Origin: Microcebus murinus
Taxonomy: Eukaryota > Chordata > Mammalia > Primates > Cheirogaleidae
DNA: 64,000 nucleotides
Direction: 5' to 3'
Assembly: GCF_040939455.1 (NCBI RefSeq)
Contig: NC_134119.1
Coordinates: 70,418,890 to 70,482,889, forward strand
Part shown: one piece after another, positions 48,094 to 59,324 of the stretch
How positions within the stretch are numbered: position 1 is the stretch's first letter
How the letters are laid out: the number at the start of each line of letters is the position of its first letter
Position numbers and translations under genes: made by a program
The notes under the pieces: generated by a model
The model's input: the letters and a program-made list of their open reading frames with translations, nothing else
Database searches by the model: none
Told to the model about the DNA's origin: nothing

Positions 48094-49272
48094 TTTGGGT
48101 AGATGCCTACTAGTGGGATTGCTGGATCAAATGGCATTTCTATTTTTAGGTCTTTGAGCTATCTCCAAATTACTTTCCATAGAGGTTGTACTAATTTCCA
48201 GTCCCACTAGCAGTGTATGAGTGCTCCAATCTCTCCACATTCTGGTCAGAATTTGTTGTTTTGGGAGTTTTTGATAAAAGACATTCTCACTGGAGTTAGG
48301 TGATATTTCATTATAGTTTTGATTTGCATTTCCCTAATGATTAGAGATGTTGAGCACTTTTTTATATGTTTTCTGGTCATTAGTCTGTCTTCTTTCAAAA
48401 AGTTTCTGTTCATGTCCTTTGCCCATTTAATGATGAGGTTGTTTGATTTTTTTTCTTGTTGATTTTTCTTAAATTCTATATAGATTCTTGTTATCAGTCC
48501 TTTATCAGATGTGTAGAAAGCAAATATTTTCTCCCATTCTGTAAGTTGTCTATTTACTCTAATGATAGTTTCCTTGGCTGTGCAGAAGCTTCTTAATTTG
48601 ATCAGGTTCCATTTGTTTATTTTTGTTGCTGCTGTGATTGCTTTGGGGGTCTTCTTCATAAATTCTTTACCTAGGCTGATGTCTAAAATAGTCTTACACA
48701 CATTTTCTTCCAGAATTCTTAAGGTTTCATGCCTTAAGTTTAAGTCTGTTATCCATCATGAGTTGATTTTTGTGAGAGGTGTGGATCCAGTTGCAAGACA
48801 TCTTCACTCAAATGTTTACAGCAACATAATTCACAATTGCAAAGATGTGGAAATAGCTCAAGTGTCCATCAATACATGTGTGGATTAATAAAATGTGGTC
48901 TATGTGTACCATGGAATACTACTGAACTACAAAAAACAATGGTGATCTAGCACCTCTTATATTATCCTGGATAGAGACTGAGCCCATTCTTCAAAGTGAG
49001 GTATCACAAATATGGAAAAACATGCACCACATGTACTTGCCATCAAACTGGTACTAAATAATCAACACTAAGGTGCTCACATGATAGTAATACTCACTGG
49101 GTGCTGGTCAGGTGGGGGGGTAGCAGGGTAGGGGGGAAGGCAGGATAAACTCACAGCTAACGGAAACAGGACACACTGATGGGGGAAGGACACGCTTGTA
49201 GCCCAGGCTTGGGCAAGGCAAATGCATTTCATGTAAACAAAATGTTTGTACCCCCATAATATTCTGAATCAA
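48094..49272 (+). mobile_element. L1 with 5' inversion (twin-primed)
   Basis: 48094 to about 48790 is ORF2 C-terminal sequence on - (for example [19 protein letters not shown]). It switches at about 48790-48797 to ORF2-end and 3'UTR sequence on +, ending with TTGTACCCCCATAATATTCT and an A-run. The two halves are adjacent segments of one L1. The 11-bp repeat AAAAATTTTCA at 48083-48093 and 49273-49283 flanks the whole. This is the standard outcome of twin priming. Confidence 0.9.
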
Positions 49273-49283
49273 AAAAATTTTCA

Positions 49284-49699
49284 AACATGTAGAAACCTTG
49301 AACATGTTTTAAATTTAATAAACCCATATATCCACTACGCAGGTTCTACAATTAACATTTCACTATACTTGCCTTACCACTTATTTATCCATCTATCCTC
49401 CCCTCTACCCATCAATCAATCATCCTTTTAGATGCATTCCAAAGTTACAGTCACCAGTATACTCCTCCCACTATTTCAGCATGTGCATCATTAACTGAAG
49501 TTCAGTATTTGTTTGCAGGCCTATTTTTTCTTTTTGGAGGTAAATTTTACCTTAATTGAAATGCACAGGTCTTCAAGGTAATTTTTGATAAATTATTACA
49601 AATACATACACCTGTGAAACCCAAATGCTTCTTAAGAAATAGACAATTATCATCACCTCAAGAAGTTCCCTCATGTTTTTTTCCCGGTAAATTTATGTA
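49284..49699. other. Ancient repeat-like AT-rich sequence
   Basis: TCTACAATTAACATTTCACT and a run of ATCTATCC/ATCAATCA units suggest decayed LINE 3'UTR. No gene. Confidence 0.4.
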
Positions 49700-49844
49700 T
49701 GCAAAACCACAAGAGGGCTTTTATTCTAAATTGTATATCTTTATAGGGTACATGTGATGTTTTGATATAAGTATACAATGGAGATTAATCAAATCAGCAT
49801 AATTGGGATATCCATCACCTCAGACATTTATCATTTCTTGGTAA
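49700..49844 (-). mobile_element. Host L1M, left portion
   Basis: TTATAGGGTACATGTGATGT, TGGGATATCCATCACCTCAG and ACATTTATCATTTCTTGG are the complement of an L1M 3'UTR. The sequence continues after the 10.9-kb insertion at about 60800, showing the composite L1 landed inside this older element. Confidence 0.8.
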
Positions 49845-50144
49845 TAGAAATATTCTTTTTTTTTCTTTTAGCGTATTATGGGGGTACAAGTGTTAAGCTT
49901 ACTTATATTGGCCAATCTCCCCTCCCCCCTTGAGTAAGAGCTTCAAACATGTCCATCCCCCAAATGTTGCACATCTTACTCATTGTGGTTGTATACACCC
50001 ATCACCCATCCCCTCCTGCCCCCTCCCATCCTCCTGACACCCGATAAATGTTACTCCTATATGTCCTCTGAGGTGTTGATCCGTTAATACCAATTGCTGG
50101 CAAGTACATGAGGTGCTTGTTTTTCCATTCTTGAGATACTTCAT

Positions 50145-53100
50145 TTAGTAGAATGGGTTCCAGCTGTATCCAGGATATACAAGATGTGATATATCACCAT
50201 TGTTTCTTAAAGCTGAGTAGTATTCCATGGTATATATATACCACATTTTATTAATCCACTCATGAATTGATGGGCACTTGGGTTGTTTCCATAGCTTTGC
50301 AATTGTGAATTGTGTGTTATAAACATTCAAGTGCAGGTGTCTTTTTCATTAAGTGACTTTTGATCTTTTGGGTAGATGCCCAGTAGTGGAATTGCTGGAT
50401 CAAATGGTAGATCACCTTGTATCGCTTTGAGGTATCTCCATATTGCTTTCCACAGAGGTTGAACTAGTTTGCAGTCCCACCAGCAGTGCAGGAGTGTTCC
50501 TCTCTCTCCGCATCCATGCCAGCATTTGTGCCCAGCATTTGGGGACTTTTTGATAAAGGCCATTCTCACTGGAGTTAAGTGATATCTCATTGTGGTTTTG
50601 ATTTGCATTTCCCTGATGATTAGAGATGTTGAACATTTTTTCATGTTTGTTGGCCATTATTCTGTCTTCTTTTGAGAAGCTTCTGTTCATGTGCTTTGCC
50701 CATTTTTTGATAGGGTTGTTTGATTTTTTTCTTGCTGATTTTCCTGAGTTCTAAATAGATTCTAGTTATCAGCCCTTTATCAGATGCGTAGCTTGCAAAA
50801 ATTTTCTCCTATTCTGTGGGTTGTCTGTTTGCTCTCTTGACAGTTTTGTTGGCTGTGCAGCAGCTTTTTCATTTGATCAGGTCCCATTTGTTTATTTTTG
50901 TTGCTGTTGTGATTGCCTTCGGGGACTTCTTCATAAACTCTTTGCCTAGGCCGATGTCTAGGAGAGTGTTTCCAACATTTTCCTCTAGAATTCTAATAGT
51001 TTCATGCCTTAGGTTTAAGTCTGTTATCCAGCATGAGTTGATTTTTGTGAGAGGTGAAAGGTGTGGGTTCTGCTTTAGCCTTCTACAAGTGGCTATCCAG
51101 TTTTCCCAGCACCATTTATTGAAAAGGGATTCTTTTCCCCAGTGTATGTTTTTGTCTGCTTTTTCAAAGATTAGATGGCTATATGAGGATGGTTTTATAT
51201 CAGGATTCTCACATCTATTCCACTGGTCAATATTCCTATTTTTGTGCCAATACCAGATTGTTTTAATTACTACAGCTTTGCAGTATAGTTTGATATCTGG
51301 CATATTAATACCTCCCATTTTGTTTTTGTTGCCTAGAATTGCTCTTGATATTCGGAGTCTTTTTTGGTTCCATACAAAGCGTAAAATTATTTTTTCTATA
51401 TCTGTGAAGAATGCTGATGGGATTTTAATAGGTATTGCATTGAATCTGTAGATCAGTTTGGGTAGTATAGACATTTTGATGATGTTGAGTCTGCCGATGC
51501 ACATGCATGGAATGGATTTCCATCTGTTTACATCCTCTGCTATTTCCTTCCTCAGTGTTTCATAGTTCTCCCTGTAGAGGTCTTTTACCTCCTTGGTTAA
51601 GTATATTCCTAGGTACTTTAATTTCTTTGTTGCTATTGTGAAGGGTGTTGAGGCTTTAATTTGGTTCTCAATTTGATTGTTGTTGGTGTATACGAATGAC
51701 TCTGATTTCTGTGTATTGATTTTGTATCCTGAGACTTTCCTAAATTCATTTATCAGTTCCAAGAGTTTCCTGGTTGATTCTTTGGGGTTTTCTAAATATA
51801 ATATCATATCATCAGCAAACAGTGAAAGTGTGATCTCTTCTGCCCCTATTTGGATACCTTTAATTCCACTTTCCTGTCTTATTGCTGTATCCAGGACTTC
51901 CAGTACTATGTTGAATAGAAGTGGAGATAGTGGGCAGCCTTGTCTGGTTCCGGTTCTTAGTGGGAATGCTTTCAGTTTTTCCCCATTCAGTATGATGTTG
52001 GCTATGGGTCTGTCATATATGGCTTGTATCATTTTTAGGTATGTCCCTTCTATGCCTATTTTCTTAAGTGTTCATATCATGAAAGGGTGTTGAATTTTGT
52101 CAAAAGCTTTTTCTGCATCTATTGAAAGAATCATATGGTCTCTGTTTTTGCTTCTGTTTATGTGGTGAATTGCATTTATAGATTTACGTATGTTGAACCA
52201 TCCCTGCATCCCTGGGATGAAGCCCACTTGGTCATGATGGATTATTTTTTTGATAAGCGTCTGGATTCGGTTAGCTAAGATTTTGTTGAAAATTTTTGCA
52301 TCTATATTCATTAGGGATATTGGCCTGTAGTTTTCTTTTTTTGTTGCATCCTTTCCTGGTTTTGGTATCAGAGTAATATTTGCTTCATAGAAGGTGTCGG
52401 GGAGGTTTCCATTCTTCTCGATGTTGTGGAATAGTTTCTGCAAGATAGGTACTAGTTCTTCTTTGTAAGTGTGGTAAAATTCAGGTGTGAAGCCATCTGG
52501 ACCGGGACTTTTCTTTTTAGGGAGATTTTTAATTGCTGTTTCTATTTCAGCTGTTGAGATTGATCTGTTCAGGGAATCTATTTCTTCCTGATTGAGCCTA
52601 GGGAGGCTGTGTGTTTCTAGATATTTGTCCATTTCCTCCACCTTTACCAATTTGTGTGAATAAAGATTTTTGTAGTACTCATAAATTATCTTGTATCTCT
52701 TTGGGATCAGTTGTGATATCTCCTTTTTTGTTCCTGATGGAGCTTATTAGAGATTTCTCTTGTCTGCTTTTCATTAGCTTAGCCAGTGGCGTGTCAATTT
52801 TGTTTATTTTTTCAAAGAACCAACTTTTTGTTTTGTTAATCTCATGGATAGCTTCCCTGTTTTCAATTTCGTTTAGTTCTGATTTGATCTTGTTGATTTC
52901 ACTCCTTCTGCTGGGTTTGGGGTTGGTCTGTTCTTCTTTTTCCAGCTCTTTGAGTCGTTTAATTAGATTGTCTATTTGTGATCTTTTTGACTTTTGGTTA
53001 TAGTCATTTATGGAGATAAACTTTCCTTCCACAACTGCTTTAGCTGTGTCCCAGAGGATTTGATAACTTGTCTCTCCATTGTTATTTTCTTCATAGAATT

Positions 53101-53958
53101 TTTTTATTTCCATCTTGATTTCTTCATTTATGAAGTAATCATTTAGTAGGAGGTTGTTTAATTTCCACGTTTTTGTGTAGAAATGTGAGTTTCGGTTATG
53201 GTTGATTTCTACTTTTATTCCACTGTGATCTGAGAAGATACATGGTATGATTTCTATTTTTTTAATTTCTTGAGGTTTGCTTTGTGTCCTAGGATATGAT
53301 CAATCTTAGAGAATGTTCCGTGAGCTGATGACAAGAACGTATATTCAGTGGATTTGGGGTGGAATGTTCTGTAAATGTCAGTCAGTCCCAATTGTTCTAG
53401 AATTTTGTTTAAGTCAATTATTTCTTTGTTAATTTTCTGATTGGAGGATTTGTCTTGTCCTGTCAGTGGGGTTTTGAAATCTCCGGTGATTATGGTATTG
53501 CTATTAATCAATTTGTTTAGATCCAGTAAGGTTTGCTTTATGAATCTTGATGCACCTAAGTTGGGTGCATATATATTTAAAATTGTTATCTCTTTTTGTT
53601 GAAGTGTGTCCTTCACCATTATATAATGACCCTCTTTGTCTTTCACTCCTTTTGTTGCTTTAAAAACTAAATCGTCTGAAATTAGAACTGCCATGCCAGC
53701 CTTCTTTTGGCTTCCACTTGCCTGTAATACTGATCTCCACCCTTTTACTTTTAGTCTACATGCATCCTTGCAGGTTAGATGTGTTTCCTGAAGACAGCAT
53801 ATACTTGGCCTGTATTTTCTTATCCATTCAGCAAGCCTATGTCTCTTGAGTGGAGAGTTTAAGGCATTCACATTTATTGAGAGAACTGATAGGTAAGGTA
53901 GATTACTGATCATTCTGTTGGGTTGGATGTTGTTGCTTTGATTTCTCTCTTGAGCCAT
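50145..53958 (-). pseudogene. L1 ORF2 (inner element), decayed but nearly full length
   Basis: ORF2p supplies endonuclease and reverse transcriptase for target-primed reverse transcription. In order on -: endonuclease (53254-53958; [39 protein letters not shown]), linker (52679-53113), RT start (52072-52650; [26 protein letters not shown]) and RT body (50869-52032; [26 protein letters not shown]). The C-terminal blocks (50327-50690) include [10 protein letters not shown], and 50145-50330 ends the frame. The endonuclease GDFNT motif reads GDFKT. Stops and frameshifts split it into at least five frames, so it is inactive, though the FADD catalytic block is intact. Confidence 0.92.
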
Positions 53959-53997
53959 AGTGATATCTGGCCTTTAATCTTTGGGTTTTGGTTATTT

Positions 53998-55000
53998 TTA
54001 TATTCGTGAGTTTCTATTATGGTGTTCCCTGTGTAACACTGTTTTGAGTACTTCTTGTAGGGCTGGTCTTGTCTTGGTGAATTCTCTGAGACTTTGCTTG
54101 TCTGAGAATGTCTTTATTTCTTCTTCATATATGAAGCTTAGTTTTGCAGGGAATAAGATTCTAGGTTGGGCATTGTTTTGTTTCAGAAGAGTGAGAATGG
54201 GGCCCCAGTCTCTCATTGCTTGTAAAGTCTCATTATTGAAGTCTGGTGTTATTCGAATTGGCTTTCCCTTGTAAGTTACTTGCTCCTTTCATCTTACAGC
54301 TCTTAGAAGGGCCTCTTTAGTTGATATTTTGGTCAGTCTGATGACTGCATGACGTGACGTCTTCCTGTTTGCATTGAATCTCCCAGGGGTCCTCTGGGCT
54401 TCTGGAACTTGTATATCAAGATTTTTAGCAAGGCCTGGGAAATTTTCCTCTATTATATCTTCAAAAAGCTTGTCCAACCCTTGAGTGTTTTCTTCTTCCC
54501 CTTCTGCTAACCCTATGACCCTCACATTAGGTTTCTTCACATAATCTCACAGCTCTTATAGGCTTTGTTCTTTTCTCTTGTTTCTCTGCTCTATCTCTGT
54601 GACTGATTTATTTAATTGGAAGGTGTTATCTTCAATCTCTGAGATTCTTTCTTCTGTTTGATCTACCCTGTTCTTGAGACTTTCCACAGTATTTTGTAAT
54701 TCCCTGAGTTGATTCTTCATCTCCAGGTATTCGGCTAAAGTTTTCTTCACTCTGTCGATCTCTTTAGTGAATCTTTGTTCCATATCCTGGAGGCTTTTTG
54801 TGGTTTCTTTTTATTGGTTATTAAGTTGTTGTTGCAGGTCAGTGAGTGTTCTTATGATCCACATTTGAAATTCCTCTTCTGTCATTTTGGTTGCCAGGTT
54901 TTGGTTGTTGTCTGTTTCTAAGGGGCTGGTGCTCCTCTTTAGGGGTGTGTTTTCAGTTTGTTTCTTTGTATTTCCAGAATTCCTTCACTGATTTATTCCC
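53998..55000 (-). pseudogene. L1 ORF1 (inner element), decayed
   Basis: ORF1p is the L1 RNA-binding trimer. Minus-strand frames show the coiled-coil part (54556-54783; KNRVDQTEERISEIED), the RRM/C-terminal region (54289-54540; KKPNVRVIGLAEGEEENTQG) and the C-terminus (53998-54216; LSFIYEEEIKTFSDKQSL). Frameshifts separate them, and the expected start codon position (near 54999) is mutated relative to the outer element. Confidence 0.85.
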
Positions 55001-55231
55001 ATTTCGCTCAGTTGCTGTTTCTTTCCTTTAGGTTTTCGTTTGGGTATTCTCACGTCTTGATTAGTTTCTGAGCTGGTAGGTGGTGTTTCTCACTCGTGGC
55101 AGCCGTCACTGGGCAGGTGTCTGCAGGTCTCTCTACCTGCTGGGGATCCCTCCAGCAGTCCGAGATGTAGTGGAGGGGAAACAGCCAATTCCCCTACCCT
55201 TCCCGCTGGTCTCCGGGCTGTTCTGGTGGCC

Positions 55232-56100
55232 TCCCGTCTTCTGCCTCTTTAATTACACAGGTGGAGATAGATGGCAGGAACAGGAGCAGTTCCTACCTCA
55301 GCTCCATCCCCAAGGTGGGGCAAGAAACTTTGACGCCAAAGGCCCTGCCCCAAGTCACCAGAGTGTGTGGATCGTAACGTCTCTCTGTCTTGTATTCACC
55401 AAAGGCAGCTTCCTACTAGGCTAGCCCCTGCCCAGGCAAACTCCAGGGCCTGGACACTGAGCGCAGGAGACCTGTGCAAGTAGAGACTGGCTTTAAGCCG
55501 GCAGGCCGGTAGTCAGACCCATGGATCCCCATCTTCTGTCTCTTTAATTACTCAGGTGGAGATAAGCGGTAGGAATGGGAATAGTTCCTATCTCAGCTCT
55601 GCTCCCAAGGCGGGGACAGAGACTTTGGAGCCAAAGGCTCAGCCACAAGACACTGGAGCGTGGTGGAAGTAAAGTCTCTCTGCTTTATAGCCACTAAGGG
55701 CAGTCTCCCATGAGGCTCAGGGCTGCCCAGGCGGGCTCTTCACTCTGGACACAAAGCATGAGAGACCTGTGCAGGGAGAGACTGACCAAAAGCAGGCAGG
55801 CAGTCAATGGGACCCACCAATCCCTGTTTTCTGTCTCCTTAATTACACAGGTGGAGATAAGCGGCAGGAATGAGAACAGTTCCTATCTCTGCTCCACCCC
55901 CAAGGCTGGGACAGAGACTTTGGAGCCCAGGGCGGGGCTCCGGGTCGCAGGAGAGTGTGGAAGGCAATGTTTCTCTGCCTTAAATCCGCCAAGGGCAATC
56001 TCCCCTGTAGCTCTGCCCCGTCTAGGCAGGGTCCACTCTCTGAGCACAGAGTCAGTGCCACTTGTGCAGCAAGTGACGGTCCAATATCAAATTGGTGGAG
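55232..56100 (-). repeat. Three 295-bp tandem monomers in an L1 5'UTR
   Basis: The motif CACAGGTGGAGATA (CTCAGG in the middle copy) recurs with GTGGAGATA starting at 55261, 55556 and 55851, exactly 295 bp apart. The sequence between is repeated with moderate divergence: AGACTTTGGAGCC, GAGACCTGTGCA and CTGTCTC(T/C)TTAATTAC. The third copy drifts off near 56100. Confidence 0.9.
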
Positions 56101-56189
56101 CAGGAGCGCGTACCAGTGCTCTCTCTTCGCCTCCTCTCCAAGCCCCGAGCCCAAGTCAGCGCTGGAATGCCGAGTCAGCGCCGGAATGC

Positions 56190-56209
56190 GGGGGGGGGGG
56201 GGGGGGGGG
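56190..56209 (+). repeat. G20 homopolymer
   Basis: Twenty consecutive G residues on + (C on the L1 sense strand) in the L1 5'UTR. Length may be affected by sequencing error. Confidence 0.8.
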
Positions 56210-56892
56210 CGGGAGCGGTGCCGGAGGGGCAGAGGGAGGGGGGTCCTAATGGATCAAGGAGTCTAACTTTGCGCACTCTGACCTCTCAGTGCTATCCCAA
56301 ACCTCCTCTATATCCAAAGTCAAAGCCTCTTTCTGTGTGAACTCCCCTTGACCTTGACCTGGGAGTGTTCTGCAGGGAGATGCCCGAGCGGGCTCTGGTT
56401 CCTGCTGCGCGGAGAGCGGTTGCTGCGCGCGGACCCTCCCCCACCTTAAACTGCGGCCGCTGTGTGCTCTGGCGACTCAGCGCGTTCCCTGCTCTAGTCT
56501 CCTCTCCACACGGCTTAGTCCCGCGCTGCCACTTCTCACCAACTTCAGGCACCTCCAGGCCTATGTGGAAGTGGAGCTCGGTGTGGGAGGGGGTGTTTCT
56601 CACAACAGGTAGGGCTGGCGCCACTGCCCGCCGGCAGCGGCTTAAACCAGGCCTCGCTCCCTCCCTGTTGTGTGCCCCCGAATCCTCGAGTTTTGCGGAA
56701 GAATATTTTGTTCACCTTTGCTTTAGGCTGTAAATGGTCTTATCCTTCCGATTCCTGGTGGATGTCTGCAGGCTTGTGAAGCTGGTCCCGTGGAAGTGCA
56801 GATCACTCGAGTGTGGCTATCCGCTTTCTTCACTTTTCACTCTGGGAGCAGAGAGCCAGGAGGGCACCCCTACTCCGCCATTTTTCTACCCT

Positions 56893-58240
56893 GTTCAGGA
56901 CTTCTATTTCTTCCTGGTTGAGCCTAGGGAGGTTGTGTGTTTCTATGAAATTGTCCATTTCCTCCACATTTACCAGTTTGTGTGCATAGAGGTTTCTGTA
57001 GTATTCATAAATTATATCTTGTATCTCTGTGGCATCAGTTGTAATTTCTCCTTTATTTTCCCGATGTAGCTTATTAGAGATTTTTCTTTTCTGCTTTTCA
57101 TTAGTCTAACCAATAGTGTGTCAATTTTCTTTATTTTTCCAAAGAACCAACTTTTTGTTTTATTAATCTTCCCTATAGCTTCCCTGTTGTCAATTTCATT
57201 TAGTTCCGATTTGATATTAATGATTTCACTTCTTCAGCTGGTTTTGGGGTTGGTCTGTTCTTCTTTTTCTAGCTCTTTGAGACGATTCATTAGGTTGTCT
57301 ATTTATGATCTTTTCAACTTTTGGATATAGGTATTTATGGAAATAAACTTTCCTCTCAGGACTGCTTTAGCTGTGTTCCACTGGCTTTGGTAACTTGTGT
57401 CACCTTTTTCCTTTAGTTCAAAGAATCTTTTGATTTCCATCTTGATATCCTCATTTATGAAGTGATCATTCAGCAGAAGATTATTTAGTTTGATGACTTT
57501 GTGGAGAAATGAGGACTCCTGTTAGGATTGATTTCTACATTTATTCCATTGTGGTCTGAAAAGATACATGATATGATTTCTATTTTTAAAAATTGTTTGA
57601 GACATGCTTTGTGTCCTAGGATATGGTCAACCTTAGAGAATGACCCATGAGCTGATGAGAAGAACATATATTAAGTGGTTTTGTGTTAGAATGTCCTGTA
57701 AATGTCAGTCAGGCCCATTTGTTCTAGGGTTCTGTTTATGTCCATTATATCATTGTTGATTTTCTGTTTGGAGGATCTGTCCTGAGCTGTCAGTGGGGTG
57801 TTAAAGTCTCCAACTATTATGGTGTTGTTGTTTATCCATTTGTTTAGATCAAGTAGAGTCTGATTTATGAATCTGGGAGCACCAAGGTTGGGTGCATTAT
57901 ATATTTAGAATTGTTATGTCTTCTTGTTGAACTGTACCCTTCACCATTATATAGTGACCTTCTTTGTCTTTTATTACTTTTGTTGATTTAAAAACCAAGT
58001 TATCTGTAATCAGCACCACCAGGCCAGTTTGTTTTGGCTTCTGTTTGCTTGAAATATTGTTCTCCACCCCTTTACCTTTAGTCTAACTGAATCCTTGCAG
58101 GTTAGATGTGTTTCCTGAAGGCAGCAGATACTTGGCTTGTGTTTTATTATCCATTCGGCCAGCCTATGTCTCTTCAGTGGGGAGTTCAAGCCATTCACAT
58201 TTATTGAGATAACTGATAGGTGGGGCAGATTTCTGTTCAT
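56893..58240 (-). pseudogene. L1 ORF2 endonuclease part (outer element), truncated
   Basis: Minus-strand remnants of the endonuclease and linker: SVISINVNGLNSPLKRHRL and CLQETHLTCKDSVRLK at 58010-58240, then [16 protein letters not shown] at 57485-57667 and linker sequence to about 56893. ORF2 then stops abruptly at the 5' end of the inner L1 (CCCTGTTCAGG junction), so RT and the C-terminus are absent. Confidence 0.85.
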
Positions 58241-58339
58241 TATGTTGGGTTGAACTTTGTTGCTTTGTTTCCTCTATTTATCCATTGTATTGTCTGGGCT
58301 TTGATATTTTGCTTTGAGTAAGTTTACATTTGTGAGTGA

Positions 58340-59324
58340 TTATTGTGCTGATCCGTGCATAACACTGTTTTGAGTACTTCTTGAAGGGCTGGTCTTGTCT
58401 TGGTGAATTCCCTCAGTCTTTGCTTATCTGAGAATGTCTTGATTTCTCCTTCATATACAAAACTTAGTTTTTCAGGGAATAAGATTCTAGGATGGGAATT
58501 GTTCTGTTTCAGAAGAGTGAGAATGGGGCCTCAGTCTCTCCTTACTTGTAAAGTCTCAGTAGAGGAGTCTGCTGTTATTCAAATTGGCTTCCACCTGTAT
58601 GTTACTTACTTCTTTCATATTACAGCTCTTAGAAGGGCCTCTTTAGTTGATATTTTGGTCAGTCTGATGACTGCATGTTGTGACATCTTCCAGTTTGCAT
58701 TGAATCTCCCAGGGGTCCTCTGAGCTTCTGGAACTTGTATATAGAGATTTTTACCAAGGCCTGGGAAATTTTCCTCTATTATGTCTTCCGATAGCTTATC
58801 CAACCCTTGAGTGTTTTCTTCTTCCCCTTCGGGTAACACTATGACCCTCACATTAGGTTTCTTCACATAATCCCACATCTCTTGCAGGCTTTGCTCTTTT
58901 CTCATGTTCCTCTGCTCTATTTCTGTGACTGATTTATTTATTTAGAAGCTGTTATCTTCAATCTCTGAGATTCTTTCTTCTGTTTGATCTATCCTGTGCT
59001 TGAGGCTTTCCACTGAATTTTGTAGTTCCCTTGATTCTTCATTTCCAGGAGTTTGGTTAGATTTTTATTCATTGTATCGATTTCTTTAGTGAACTTTTGT
59101 TCTAGGTCCTGGAGGCTTTTTGTGGTTTCTTTGTGTTGGTTATTGAGTTGTTCTTGCAGGTCGTTGAATTTTCTTATAATCCACATTTGGAATTCCTCTT
59201 CTGTCATTTTGGTTGCCTGATTTTGGTTGGTGCCCATTTCTAGGGGCCTGGGGCTCCTCTTTGGGGGTGTGTTTTCCATTTGGTTCTTCATATTTCCTGA
59301 GTTCCTTCGCTGATTTCTTCCCAT
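58340..59324 (-). pseudogene. L1 ORF1 (outer element), decayed
   Basis: The start codon is retained at 59322-59324. The N-terminal frame (58989-59324) is Asn/Gln/Lys-rich with KMTEEEFQMWIIRKFNDLQE leading into the coiled coil. The C-terminal frame (58615-58905) has KKPNVRVIVLPEGEEENTQG. Frameshifted between the two. Confidence 0.85.

Larger units (their letters stand above)
55001..56892 (-). promoter_or_regulatory. L1 5'UTR of inner element, with tandem monomers
   Basis: About 1.9 kb between ORF1 and the element's 5' end. That end reads on - as GGTAGAAAAATGGCGGAGTA, with the ATGGC core of the YY1-type site usual at L1 starts. The ORF1-proximal half contains about three 295-bp tandem units (see repeat entry). 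High GC and a G20 run add to the promoter-like character. Confidence 0.75.
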
